6,067 bases of DNA from Oscillospiraceae bacterium (GTDB lineage Bacteria > Bacillota > Clostridia > Oscillospirales > Ruminococcaceae): contig JAGAUG010000101.1 in assembly GCA_017828935.1 (NCBI GenBank), positions 1 through 6,067 on the forward strand, written 5' to 3'. A program made the position numbers and the translations under genes. This document shows, piece by piece, positions 1 to 6,067 of the stretch. Under the pieces are notes generated by a model, which saw only the letters and a program-made list of their open reading frames with translations, searched no databases and was not told the DNA's origin. The stretch's first letter is position 1. Each line of letters begins with the position of its first letter.

Positions 1-450
1 AATAAATTATAAATTCTGAGCTATATATTTTTTTGTTTTTCTTACTAATTTTTACTTCTTCTTCAAAGTCTGTTTAACTTTTTGAGCGCAAATCACTTTT
101 GGAAACAAAACAGATCTAGATCCGATAATACTCATATCAAGATATTATATATCTGTGGCAACTCATCTAAAGTATCTTTCTTATAAAAATTTCTTGCTTT
201 TGTAAATATATTTCTCTGTATTTTTTATTAACATCTGTATATATGTGTCTATTCTTAAGTCACTCAATCTTTAAACAAATTTTAATTTATTTAAATCTTT
301 TTTTGTCAAAAATCAACTAAAAAACTGCTGTGATTCTATTTATCTAATTTTCTTGAGAATATTAGATAAATCTCAATAAATTTTAGCCCGGAAATTTTTT
401 TATTTAAGTTTTTCAAAAAAATACAAAAAACACTATCAAAATCTATAATT
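1..450. other. Gene-free upstream region, possibly holding decayed coding remnants
   Basis: No intact gene is visible on either strand. The plus strand is T-rich and broken by frequent stops. The minus strand carries short open stretches in different frames between about 260 and 45, for example one reading KKDTLDELPQIYNIL and one ending VICAQKVKQTLKKK before a TAA. These look somewhat protein-like but are interrupted and have no ribosome site, so a decayed gene is possible but unproven. Two small perfect dyads lie at 113-122 (GATCTAGATC) and 140-154 (AGATAT, 3-base loop, ATATCT). A longer inverted repeat at 339-370 is listed separately. I recognise no riboswitch, tRNA or known small RNA. Confidence 0.5.
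339..370. repeat. Inverted repeat (10-bp perfect stem) upstream of the pfkA promoter
   Basis: TTTATCTAAT at 339-348 is perfectly complementary to ATTAGATAAA at 361-370. After a T:T mismatch, TTC (350-352) can pair with GAA (357-359) around a TTGA loop. No T-run directly follows on either strand, so it does not look like an intrinsic terminator. It ends about 85 bases before the -10 box, so it could be a distal operator, or an RNA hairpin of an unseen transcript. In such AT-rich DNA a chance dyad of this length cannot be excluded. Confidence 0.35.
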
Positions 451-453
451 TCG

Positions 454-462
454 TGATATAAT
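454..462 (+). promoter_or_regulatory. Predicted extended -10 promoter for the pfkA-sbcC-pdp unit
   Basis: The element TGATATAAT matches the extended -10 consensus TGnTATAAT exactly, with TATAAT at 457-462. The -35 region (around 434-439, TATCAA) is poor, which is tolerated when the extended TG is present. Transcription would start near 469, leaving a leader of roughly 55 bases before the pfkA ATG. A second TATAAT at 444-449 lacks the TG and also lacks a good -35. The leader holds AATATTT twice in tandem (494-507), either copy of which could pair weakly with AAATATT at 471-477 next to the ribosome site. Confidence 0.5.
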
Positions 463-522
463 ATATTAAAAAATATTTATTTTAATTATTTATAATATTT
501 AATATTTGGAGGGATTTAGGTT

Positions 523-1518
523 ATGAATATAAAAAAAATAGGAGTTTTAACTAGTGGTGGAGACGCACCAGGAATGAACGCCGCAATAAGAGCAGTCGTC
601 AGAACAGCGATCTTTAATAATATAGAAACTGTCGGTATTATGAGGGGTTACAACGGTCTTATAAACGGCGATATTAAAAATTTGACTCTTAGAGATGTTT
701 CAGATATAATACACAGAGGCGGAACAACTTTATTTACTGCTAGATGCTTAGAATTCAAAACAGAAGAAGGCTTAAATAAAGTCGTTAAAAACTGTAAAGA
801 TTATAATATAGACGCTCTAGTCGTAATCGGCGGCGACGGGACTTTTAGAGGCGCTAGAGATTTATCAGCTAGGGGTATAACGTGTGTAGGAATCCCCGCT
901 ACTATCGATAACGATATAGGTTGTAGCGACTATACAATCGGTTTCGATACCGCTCTTAATACCGCAATGGAAATGATTGACAAATTAAGAGATACAGCTC
1001 AATCACATGACCGGTGTACTGTTGTCGAAGTTATGGGGCGAAGAGCTGGTTATATCGCTCTTGAAACAGGAATTGCTTGCGGAGCAACTTTCATAATCGT
1101 ACCCGAAATACCCGACATAGATATAGATAATAATATAATAAAAAAAATTAAAGAGATTCAAAAAACAGGTAAAAAACATTTTATTATAGTCGTTGGTGAA
1201 GGCTATAAAAAAACAAATGAGCTAGCCGAATATGTCCAAGCTCAAACTAATTTAGAAACAAGAGTCGCTGTTTTAGGTCACGTTCAAAGAGGTGGCTCTC
1301 CTTCGGTTAAAGATAGAGTTACTGCGACTCATATGGGCAACTACGCTGTAAACTTATTAATTAATAAGACTAGTCAAGTAAATCAAACTCAAAATAAAAG
1401 TTACGTTGTTATTGTCAAAAACGGCGAAGTAACAAGCATCCCTATCGAAGATGCGTTTAATAAACAAAAAGAATTTGATTATAATTTATATAATATTGCT
1501 AGCCAAGTTTCTTTATAA
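523..1518 (+). CDS. pfkA: 6-phosphofructokinase, ATP-dependent type
   Basis: This enzyme phosphorylates fructose 6-phosphate to fructose 1,6-bisphosphate, the committed step of glycolysis, and works as a cytosolic homotetramer. The 331 residues are close to the usual bacterial length and cover the whole family. Visible motifs are the N-terminal GGDAPGMN (12-19), GGDGT (103-107), the catalytic TIDND (127-131, base D129), MGRRAG (171-176) and HVQRGGSP (253-260). Glycine 106, equivalent to E. coli Gly104, indicates ATP rather than pyrophosphate as donor. Two positions differ from the norm: Ala126 in PATIDND, where ATP enzymes usually have Gly, and Thr189, where the allosteric site usually has Glu187. 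The start is set by GGAGGG at 508-513, nine bases before the ATG. It is probably the first gene of an operon with sbcC and pdp. The assignment is very secure; altered regulation is an inference. Confidence 0.97.
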   Translation: MNIKKIGVLTSGGDAPGMNAAIRAVVRTAIFNNIETVGIMRGYNGLINGDIKNLTLRDVSDIIHRGGTTLFTARCLEFKTEEGLNKVVKNCKDYNIDALVVIGGDGTFRGARDLSARGITCVGIPATIDNDIGCSDYTIGFDTALNTAMEMIDKLRDTAQSHDRCTVVEVMGRRAGYIALETGIACGATFIIVPEIPDIDIDNNIIKKIKEIQKTGKKHFIIVVGEGYKKTNELAEYVQAQTNLETRVAVLGHVQRGGSPSVKDRVTATHMGNYAVNLLINKTSQVNQTQNKSYVVIVKNGEVTSIPIEDAFNKQKEFDYNLYNIASQVSL

Positions 1519-1552
1519 ATTTTATTAAATTTTTATATTAAATATATTTTTT

Positions 1553-1569
1553 AGGATGTGTAAAAAATA
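1553..1569 (+). promoter_or_regulatory. sbcC: Ribosome binding site and putative AUA start codon of sbcC
   Basis: AGGATGTG at 1553-1560 matches the ideal Shine-Dalgarno AGGAGGTG at seven of eight positions. It sits six bases before ATA at 1567-1569, a normal spacing. The first ATG in frame (1588) is 27 bases away, too far for this site, and has no purine-rich sequence of its own. An in-frame TAA at 1561-1563 rules out any start further upstream. The codons between ATA and that ATG read KPIKLI, which matches the start of SbcC proteins (MKPI...). The site therefore argues for initiation at ATA, or at an ATG altered to ATA. Confidence 0.7.
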
Positions 1570-4281
1570 AAGCCAATTAAATTAATTATGAACGCTTTTG
1601 GTGCGTTTATAAAAAAAACAGAAATTGATTTTAGAGAGCTAAATAAATCTGGATTGTTTTTAATTACAGGCCCAACAGGCTCAGGTAAAACTACGATATT
1701 AGACGCGATAACGTTTGCTTTATTTGGCGAAGCTAGCGGAGACAAACGACAGACAGAAAATTTTAAAAGCGACTACAGTGAGCTGTCTGATCTTTGTTTT
1801 GTTAGCTTAGAGTTTGAGCTAAAACAAAAAAAATATATAATCGAAAGATATCCAAAACAACAAAAAAAATCTACTAGAGTTTCTAAATCTTCTAAAAATT
1901 CTAATATTATTACAGTAAATTCAAAAGCACGATTAATTTTCGAAGACGAAACCGAAATTGTTGGAGCAGATAACGTTAATAAAAAAATAACAGAGCTTTT
2001 TGGAATGACATATAAGCAATTCAAGCAAATCATAATACTTCCTCAAGGAGAGTTCCAAAAACTTTTAGAGTCTAAAAGCGAAGAAAAACAAGAAATTTTT
2101 AGAAAAATCTTTGATACTAATATATACGAATCTTTTTCTAAGATTTTGTCTGAAAAAACAAAAGAAATTCAAAAAAATATAGAATCTGAAAAATTATTAA
2201 TAAACAGCTATATTAATTCTATTGATATAACTGACGACGAAGCTCTAACAAAATCAATATTTGAATTTTTATCTTGTTTAAATTCAAGCTCTAATTTTAA
2301 TTTAGATTTATTAATTTTAGATCTAAAAAATAATATTAAAATTTTAGAATCTAAAACAAAAAAACAAAAAAATAATATTAATTTATTAGAAAATCAAAAA
2401 AATAATATTAATCAAAAAATTTCTGAGATAATAATCTTAAAAGATAAAAAATTAAAACTTGAAAATCTAAAAAACAAGCTCGACGATAAAAATAATATAA
2501 AAATAAAATTAAAACAAGAACTGGGCGAACTTAAAAACAAACTAGAAAAACTTTCGGAATCAAAAAAACAAATACCTGATTTAATTTATCAAAAAAGTTT
2601 TTTAAATAATCAGTTGGATTTTTTAAAAAAACTTAATAATCTAAAATCCGAATATAATTTAAATCTCGAAAAAAAATCTGATATAATTTTAAAAATAAAT
2701 CAAACAAAAGAAGCTGAAAAAAAATTAATATTAAAAAACGAACTAAACTCTCAACAAAATATTATTATAAAATTAAGAGAGCTAATAACTTCTATTGACG
2801 TTTATTTAGAAATATATCAAGAATATAAAGACACTGAAAAACAATATTTAATTAGCTACGAAAGTTTTTTAGCTGGTCAAGCTGGTTTTTTGGCTCAAAA
2901 ACTAAAAGATAAAACACCTTGTCCTGTTTGCGGTTCTCTCGAACACCCAAATAAAGCTTGTTTAATAAATCAAACGCCTTCTGAAAGTACTGTTAATTCG
3001 CTGTCTATAAAAACAAAAAAACTAAGAGACAAGATCGCGGATTTAGATTTAAAGCTCGCTGAAAATTATAATTTTATTAAAGAAAATATTAAAGAAAATA
3101 TTAAAAAAAATATTGTTTTCGAAATCAAGTATCAAGATATTTTAAAAAACAAAGATTATTTTATTAAAATATTTGATTTTTATAAAGAACTCGAAAAACA
3201 AAAAAAATTAGAGTTAGATAATATAAAAATAAATATAAAAAATTTAGATTTAGAGTCGCTTCAAAAGTCTCTTCAAGAATTTAATAATCAAAAATTAGTT
3301 TTAGATACAAGACTTGATTCTATAAAACTCGAAATAAAAGAACTCGAAATAAAACTTAGTAATTTAGATTCTTTTGAATCTATAAATTTAAAGATTCAAA
3401 ATATTGACAAAAAAATTTTAGAGTTAGAGAATTTATATAAAGATAGCGAATCAAATTATTTAAAAATAAAAACTTTGGATGATAAAAATACTCAGGAAAT
3501 AAGATACTTAACAGAAGAAATTGATTTAATAAATTTAGATTTTTATAAAAATAATATTGATAATCTCGAGAATATTTTTGAAAAATTAGAAAATTTAAAA
3601 TTAAAAAATCAAGAAATAGATAACGAACTCGAAAAAACTAGAAACGAATATATGATATTATCGTCGAGGCTTAATATTAATATAAAACAATACGAAAATA
3701 TTAAAAATACGATAGAAAAATATATAAGTCTTTGTGATGAATATTCCGAGTACGCGACTCTTTCGGATATCTCAAACGGAAAGAACCCCCAAAGAATTTC
3801 TTTTGAAAGATATATTTTAGCGTCTTATTTCCAAGACGTTATCGACGCGGCTAATATTAAATTTTCTGAAATGACCGGTTTTAGATATCTTCTTAAACGA
3901 AAAGAAGACAAAGAAAAAAATAATAGAGCTTCAGGTTTAGACTTAGAAATAATAGATAATTATACAGGAAAAACTAGAAATATTAATACTCTTTCCGGAG
4001 GAGAGTCTTTTAAAGCTTCGCTTTGTTTAGCCTTGGGGCTCGCTAACGTCGTTCAAACAAACGCTGGCGGCGTCGAGATAGATACTTTGTTTATTGACGA
4101 GGGCTTCGGAACTCTAGACTCTGAATCTTTAGATGTTACGATAGAAGCGTTGATGTCGCTTAAAAAAAGCGGACGCCTAATCGGAATTATTTCACATGTA
4201 AGCGAACTAAAAGAAAGAATCCCGACAAAATTATTAATATTGCCGTCCAAAACTGGTAGCGTTTTTAATATTATTAATTAA
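1567..4281 (+). CDS. sbcC: Nuclease SbcCD subunit C (Rad50-like SMC ATPase), start at an ATA codon
   Basis: SbcC is the ATPase and tether of the SbcCD (Mre11-Rad50-like) complex, which opens hairpins and trims blocked DNA ends. Numbering from the proposed ATA, 904 residues show Walker A GPTGSGKT (35-42), Q-loop PQGEF (159-163), a first coiled-coil arm, the zinc-hook CPVC (452-455), a second arm, ABC signature LSGGES (809-814), Walker B LFIDE (841-845, catalytic Glu845), D-loop LD (849-850) and switch His877. All ATPase motifs are intact. The arms are extremely rich in Lys, Asn, Ile and Leu, and the protein is shorter than E. coli or B. subtilis SbcC (about 1050-1130). Starting at the ATG at 1588 would remove seven residues (MKPIKLI) of the first beta-strand. 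The nuclease partner sbcD, usually adjacent, is absent from the window. The gene follows pfkA by 48 bases and precedes pdp by 38. Family assignment is secure; the start codon is inferred. Confidence 0.93.
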   Translation: MKPIKLIMNAFGAFIKKTEIDFRELNKSGLFLITGPTGSGKTTILDAITFALFGEASGDKRQTENFKSDYSELSDLCFVSLEFELKQKKYIIERYPKQQKKSTRVSKSSKNSNIITVNSKARLIFEDETEIVGADNVNKKITELFGMTYKQFKQIIILPQGEFQKLLESKSEEKQEIFRKIFDTNIYESFSKILSEKTKEIQKNIESEKLLINSYINSIDITDDEALTKSIFEFLSCLNSSSNFNLDLLILDLKNNIKILESKTKKQKNNINLLENQKNNINQKISEIIILKDKKLKLENLKNKLDDKNNIKIKLKQELGELKNKLEKLSESKKQIPDLIYQKSFLNNQLDFLKKLNNLKSEYNLNLEKKSDIILKINQTKEAEKKLILKNELNSQQNIIIKLRELITSIDVYLEIYQEYKDTEKQYLISYESFLAGQAGFLAQKLKDKTPCPVCGSLEHPNKACLINQTPSESTVNSLSIKTKKLRDKIADLDLKLAENYNFIKENIKENIKKNIVFEIKYQDILKNKDYFIKIFDFYKELEKQKKLELDNIKINIKNLDLESLQKSLQEFNNQKLVLDTRLDSIKLEIKELEIKLSNLDSFESINLKIQNIDKKILELENLYKDSESNYLKIKTLDDKNTQEIRYLTEEIDLINLDFYKNNIDNLENIFEKLENLKLKNQEIDNELEKTRNEYMILSSRLNINIKQYENIKNTIEKYISLCDEYSEYATLSDISNGKNPQRISFERYILASYFQDVIDAANIKFSEMTGFRYLLKRKEDKEKNNRASGLDLEIIDNYTGKTRNINTLSGGESFKASLCLALGLANVVQTNAGGVEIDTLFIDEGFGTLDSESLDVTIEALMSLKKSGRLIGIISHVSELKERIPTKLLILPSKTGSVFNIIN
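2365..2412 (+). repeat. 18-base direct repeat inside the first SbcC coiled-coil arm
   Basis: CAAAAAAATAATATTAAT occurs at 2365-2382 and again at 2395-2412, exactly 30 bases apart and in the same frame. Each copy encodes QKNNIN, separated by LLEN. The period of ten residues is not a heptad multiple, so it looks like local sequence duplication or low-complexity codon bias in a tolerant coiled coil rather than a functional motif. Confidence 0.6.
3076..3111 (+). repeat. Three tandem 12-base repeats inside the second SbcC coiled-coil arm
   Basis: The unit ATTAAAGAAAAT occurs at 3076-3087 and 3088-3099, and a third copy at 3100-3111 differs by one G-to-A change (ATTAAAAAAAAT). It is in frame and encodes IKEN, IKEN, IKKN. 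Such a short in-frame array could vary in copy number by slippage without breaking the reading frame, slightly changing arm length. Whether it varies is unknown. Confidence 0.7.
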
Positions 4282-4319
4282 TTTTTTATATATAAATTAT
4301 TATACAGGAGAATTACATA

Positions 4320-5618
4320 ATGAAAATATATGATATTATAGCCAAAAAAAGAGATGGTTTTAAATTAACCAAAACAGAAATAGAGTTTGTAATTAATAAA
4401 TATACGAGTAATAAGATTCCTGATTATCAAATGTCTGCACTTTTGATGGCGATGTATTTAAAAGGACTTGACGACCAAGAAATTACGGATTTGACTTTAG
4501 CGATGGCTGAGTCAGGAGATATGATTGATTTATCTGAGATTCCCGGAATAAAAGTCGATAAACACAGCACCGGCGGAGTCGGAGACAAGACAACTTTAAT
4601 TATTGCTCCAATTGTAGCTGCTTGCGGTGTTTCTGTTGCTAAAATGTCCGGTCGAGGGCTCGGTTACACGGGCGGAACAATCGATAAATTAGAATCTATT
4701 CCTGGTTTTAAAACTCAAATATCTCAAGAAGATTTTATTAATATAGTTAATAAAATAGGGGCTTGCGTTGTCGGACAATCCGGAATTTTAGCTCCAGCAG
4801 ACAAAAAAATTTACGCTCTTAGAGACGTAACGGCGACAGTTGAAAGTATCGGTCTAATCGCAGCAAGTATTATGAGCAAGAAAATAGCCTCCGGGTGCGA
4901 CGCAATTTTATTAGACGTTAAAGTTGGCGACGGCGCTTTTATGAAAACTTACGACGACGCTGTAAAACTAGCTAATAAAATGGTTTCTATTGGAAAGATG
5001 GTCAATAGAAACGTTAGAGCAATAATAACAGATATGAATCAACCGCTCGGAAACGCTATCGGCAACTCTTTAGAAGTTATCGAAGCAATCAAGACTCTTA
5101 AAAACCAAGGCCCAAAAGATTTAACAGAGCTTTGTATTTGTTTAGCTTCTAATATGATTTATCTCGCTAAAAAACAAAGCCTGGCTGATTGCGAAAAACA
5201 AGTAAGAGATGTCTTAAAATCTGGAAAGGCTTTTGATAAATTTATCGAAATAGTTAAAGCTCAAGGCGGCGACGAAAGCTATATAAGAGACGTTTCTAAA
5301 TTTAATAAAGCAAAATTTAGTTATAATATTATTGCTGAAAGATCTGGATATATTAGTAATATTAACGCTCAGCTTTGTGGAGCGGCTTCGATGGTTTTAG
5401 GAGCGGGGCGCGCTACTAAAGAAGACAGTATTGACTACGCTTCTGGTATTATTTTAAAAGCAAAAACAGGAGACTTTGTTAAAAAAGGCGATATTTTAGC
5501 TGTGCTCTTTACTTTTGAACAAGAAAAAATTAATCAAGCTCAAGATTTAGTTTCGAGCGCAATTTCTTTTTTAGATACTAAGCCAACTAAAAATAAATTA
5601 ATATATAATATAATATAA
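4320..5618 (+). CDS. pdp: Pyrimidine-nucleoside phosphorylase
   Basis: The enzyme uses phosphate to split uridine, deoxyuridine and thymidine into base plus ribose or deoxyribose 1-phosphate, for nucleoside salvage and carbon use in the cytosol. At 432 residues it has the family's full length: a small alpha domain, a large alpha/beta domain and a C-terminal PYNP domain (about 345-415). Phosphate and substrate residues known from the Bacillus enzyme are present: KHSTGGVGDKT (81-91, with Lys81 and Ser83), the signature SGRGLGYTGGTIDKLE (110-125), Arg168, Ser183 and Lys187. Tyr116 stands where Bacillus enzymes commonly have His in this signature. AGGAG at 4306-4310 lies nine bases before the ATG. 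Pdp is favoured over strict thymidine phosphorylase (deoxyribonucleosides only) because the closest resemblance is to Firmicutes Pdp, but substrate range cannot be proven from sequence. It is the last gene of the probable pfkA-sbcC-pdp transcript. Confidence 0.93.
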   Translation: MKIYDIIAKKRDGFKLTKTEIEFVINKYTSNKIPDYQMSALLMAMYLKGLDDQEITDLTLAMAESGDMIDLSEIPGIKVDKHSTGGVGDKTTLIIAPIVAACGVSVAKMSGRGLGYTGGTIDKLESIPGFKTQISQEDFINIVNKIGACVVGQSGILAPADKKIYALRDVTATVESIGLIAASIMSKKIASGCDAILLDVKVGDGAFMKTYDDAVKLANKMVSIGKMVNRNVRAIITDMNQPLGNAIGNSLEVIEAIKTLKNQGPKDLTELCICLASNMIYLAKKQSLADCEKQVRDVLKSGKAFDKFIEIVKAQGGDESYIRDVSKFNKAKFSYNIIAERSGYISNINAQLCGAASMVLGAGRATKEDSIDYASGIILKAKTGDFVKKGDILAVLFTFEQEKINQAQDLVSSAISFLDTKPTKNKLIYNII

Positions 5619-5644
5619 TTTTTATTTTTTTATAACACCCACAA

Positions 5645-5691
5645 AAAAAGCTTATTAGAATTAATTTTATTTAATTTCTAATAAGCTTTTT
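5645..5691. terminator. Bidirectional intrinsic terminator between convergent genes
   Basis: AAAAAGCTTATTAGAA at 5645-5660 pairs perfectly with TTCTAATAAGCTTTTT at 5676-5691. The stem extends by TTAA/TTAA (5661-5664 with 5671-5674) past a one-base bulge at 5675, and the loop is 5665-5670. On the plus strand it runs into a T-rich tail (to about 5699). On the minus strand the A-run at 5643-5649 becomes a T-run. It lies 26 bases after the pdp stop and 13 bases from the stop of the opposing gene, so it probably ends both transcripts. Confidence 0.88.
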
Positions 5692-5704
5692 AATTTTTAT
5701 TTTA

Positions 5705-6067
5705 TTAAGACCCAGAATTATAATTTTCGTAATTTTCTAGTATTTGTTTCGGATCTATATCGTAATCTATAAACAATTTTTTTCCGCCGCCGACATCTTG
5801 TTTCATATATGTCATAAATGCGTTCCCGTCTTTCATTCCGTAGTTAGAACTGTCGTCTTTAACGTTTATATAACTTTTATTAAACCCAAATTTATATTCT
5901 TTACCATTTTCATCTTTAGCTTCGAATATATAATAATTAAATATAAAATCTTGGGTTTTAGACCCGTCGACGCCGATCTTTGTCGACACTAATTTAATAT
6001 CAAATTCATAATCTGTATTTTCCATCGGCTTCCAGTTCCCATCTTCTGTCTTTCTAAAAAAATCATG
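5705..6067 (-). CDS. Hypothetical protein, C-terminal part (5' end outside the window)
   Basis: The frame runs from its TAA stop at 5705-5707 without interruption to the window edge, giving 120 residues of the C-terminus. An internal ATG at 6023-6025 is not favoured as the start: the codons before it continue as plausible protein (EDGNWKP) and no well-spaced ribosome site precedes it. The visible part is acidic and polar, with alternating hydrophobic and charged residues (YEFDIKLV, FIFNYYIFEAKDENGKEYKF) suggesting beta strands, and ends in a Tyr/Asn/Ser-rich tail. No transmembrane segment, cysteine or catalytic motif is visible here. I do not recognise the family; a secreted or lipid-anchored beta-sandwich protein would fit but cannot be tested without the N-terminus. 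It converges on pdp and shares its terminator. Confidence 0.75.
   Translation of the reverse strand, partial: HDFFRKTEDGNWKPMENTDYEFDIKLVSTKIGVDGSKTQDFIFNYYIFEAKDENGKEYKFGFNKSYINVKDDSSNYGMKDGNAFMTYMKQDVGGGKKLFIDYDIDPKQILENYENYNSGS

Noticed and set aside
113..154. Small palindromes (113-122 and 140-154) as insertion-sequence ends or operators
   Set aside because: They are short, not repeated elsewhere in the window, and not flanked by target duplications or a transposase.
378..397. Weak hairpin AAATTT/AAATTT followed by T-run as a terminator before pfkA
   Set aside because: Only six A:T pairs around an eight-base loop; too weak and expected by chance in this composition.
444..449. Alternative -10 box TATAAT
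   Set aside because: It has no extended TG and no recognisable -35, whereas the box at 457-462 has the full TGnTATAAT; it may still contribute weakly.
1519..1552. Terminator between pfkA and sbcC
   Set aside because: The stretch is purely A/T with no stable stem; it is more likely an ordinary intergenic spacer in an operon.
1588..1590. ATG as the start of sbcC
   Set aside because: It would cut off the conserved first beta-strand residues (KPIKLI), has no ribosome site at a usable distance, and lies 27 bases from the strong AGGATGTG site.
1551..2033. Minus-strand reading frames of 64 and 86 codons inside the start of sbcC, and one of 65 codons at 4053-4250
   Set aside because: They are antisense to conserved ATPase motifs of sbcC, have no family resemblance and are shadows of its codon pattern.
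5744..5992. Plus-strand frame of 82 codons opposite the hypothetical gene
   Set aside because: It lies downstream of the terminator, has no ribosome site, and looks like the antisense of the minus-strand gene.
6023..6025. ATG as the start of the minus-strand gene
   Set aside because: The frame stays open upstream to the window edge with plausible protein sequence, and the nearest purine-rich bases (GGAAG) are only about three bases away.

Overview
The window is a very AT-rich bacterial segment (bases outside conserved codons are overwhelmingly A/T). It has strong Shine-Dalgarno sites of the AGGAGG type, AGA as the main arginine codon and Firmicutes-type enzymes. This points to a low-GC Firmicute, probably a clostridium-like anaerobe; the exact lineage cannot be read from the sequence. 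No mobile element, CRISPR array, tRNA or rRNA is visible.

Layout. Bases 1-450 have no intact gene. They contain small dyads and, on the minus strand, short interrupted frames that may be remnants of a lost gene. A promoter with an extended -10 (454-462) precedes three plus-strand genes in close succession. These are pfkA (6-phosphofructokinase, 523-1518), sbcC (Rad50-like SMC ATPase subunit, 1567-4281) and pdp (pyrimidine-nucleoside phosphorylase, 4320-5618). The gaps are about 50 and 38 bases with no convincing terminator inside, so one transcript is likely. A strong hairpin at 5645-5691 with T-runs on both sides closes this unit. It also serves the converging minus-strand gene, whose 3' end (5705-6067) is in the window and whose product is not recognised.

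Function. PfkA commits fructose 6-phosphate to glycolysis. Pdp releases (deoxy)ribose 1-phosphate from pyrimidine nucleosides, which can feed the same central pathways. SbcC is a DNA-end repair ATPase with no metabolic link to the other two, and its usual partner SbcD is not beside it.

The most notable observation is the sbcC start. The conserved first beta-strand of the protein is encoded upstream of the first ATG, and the only frame position that fits both this homology and a near-perfect ribosome binding site is an ATA codon at 1567. This is either a rare AUA initiation codon or a single-base change or error at a normal ATG. I do not see a clearly new biological system here; the other observations are modest.
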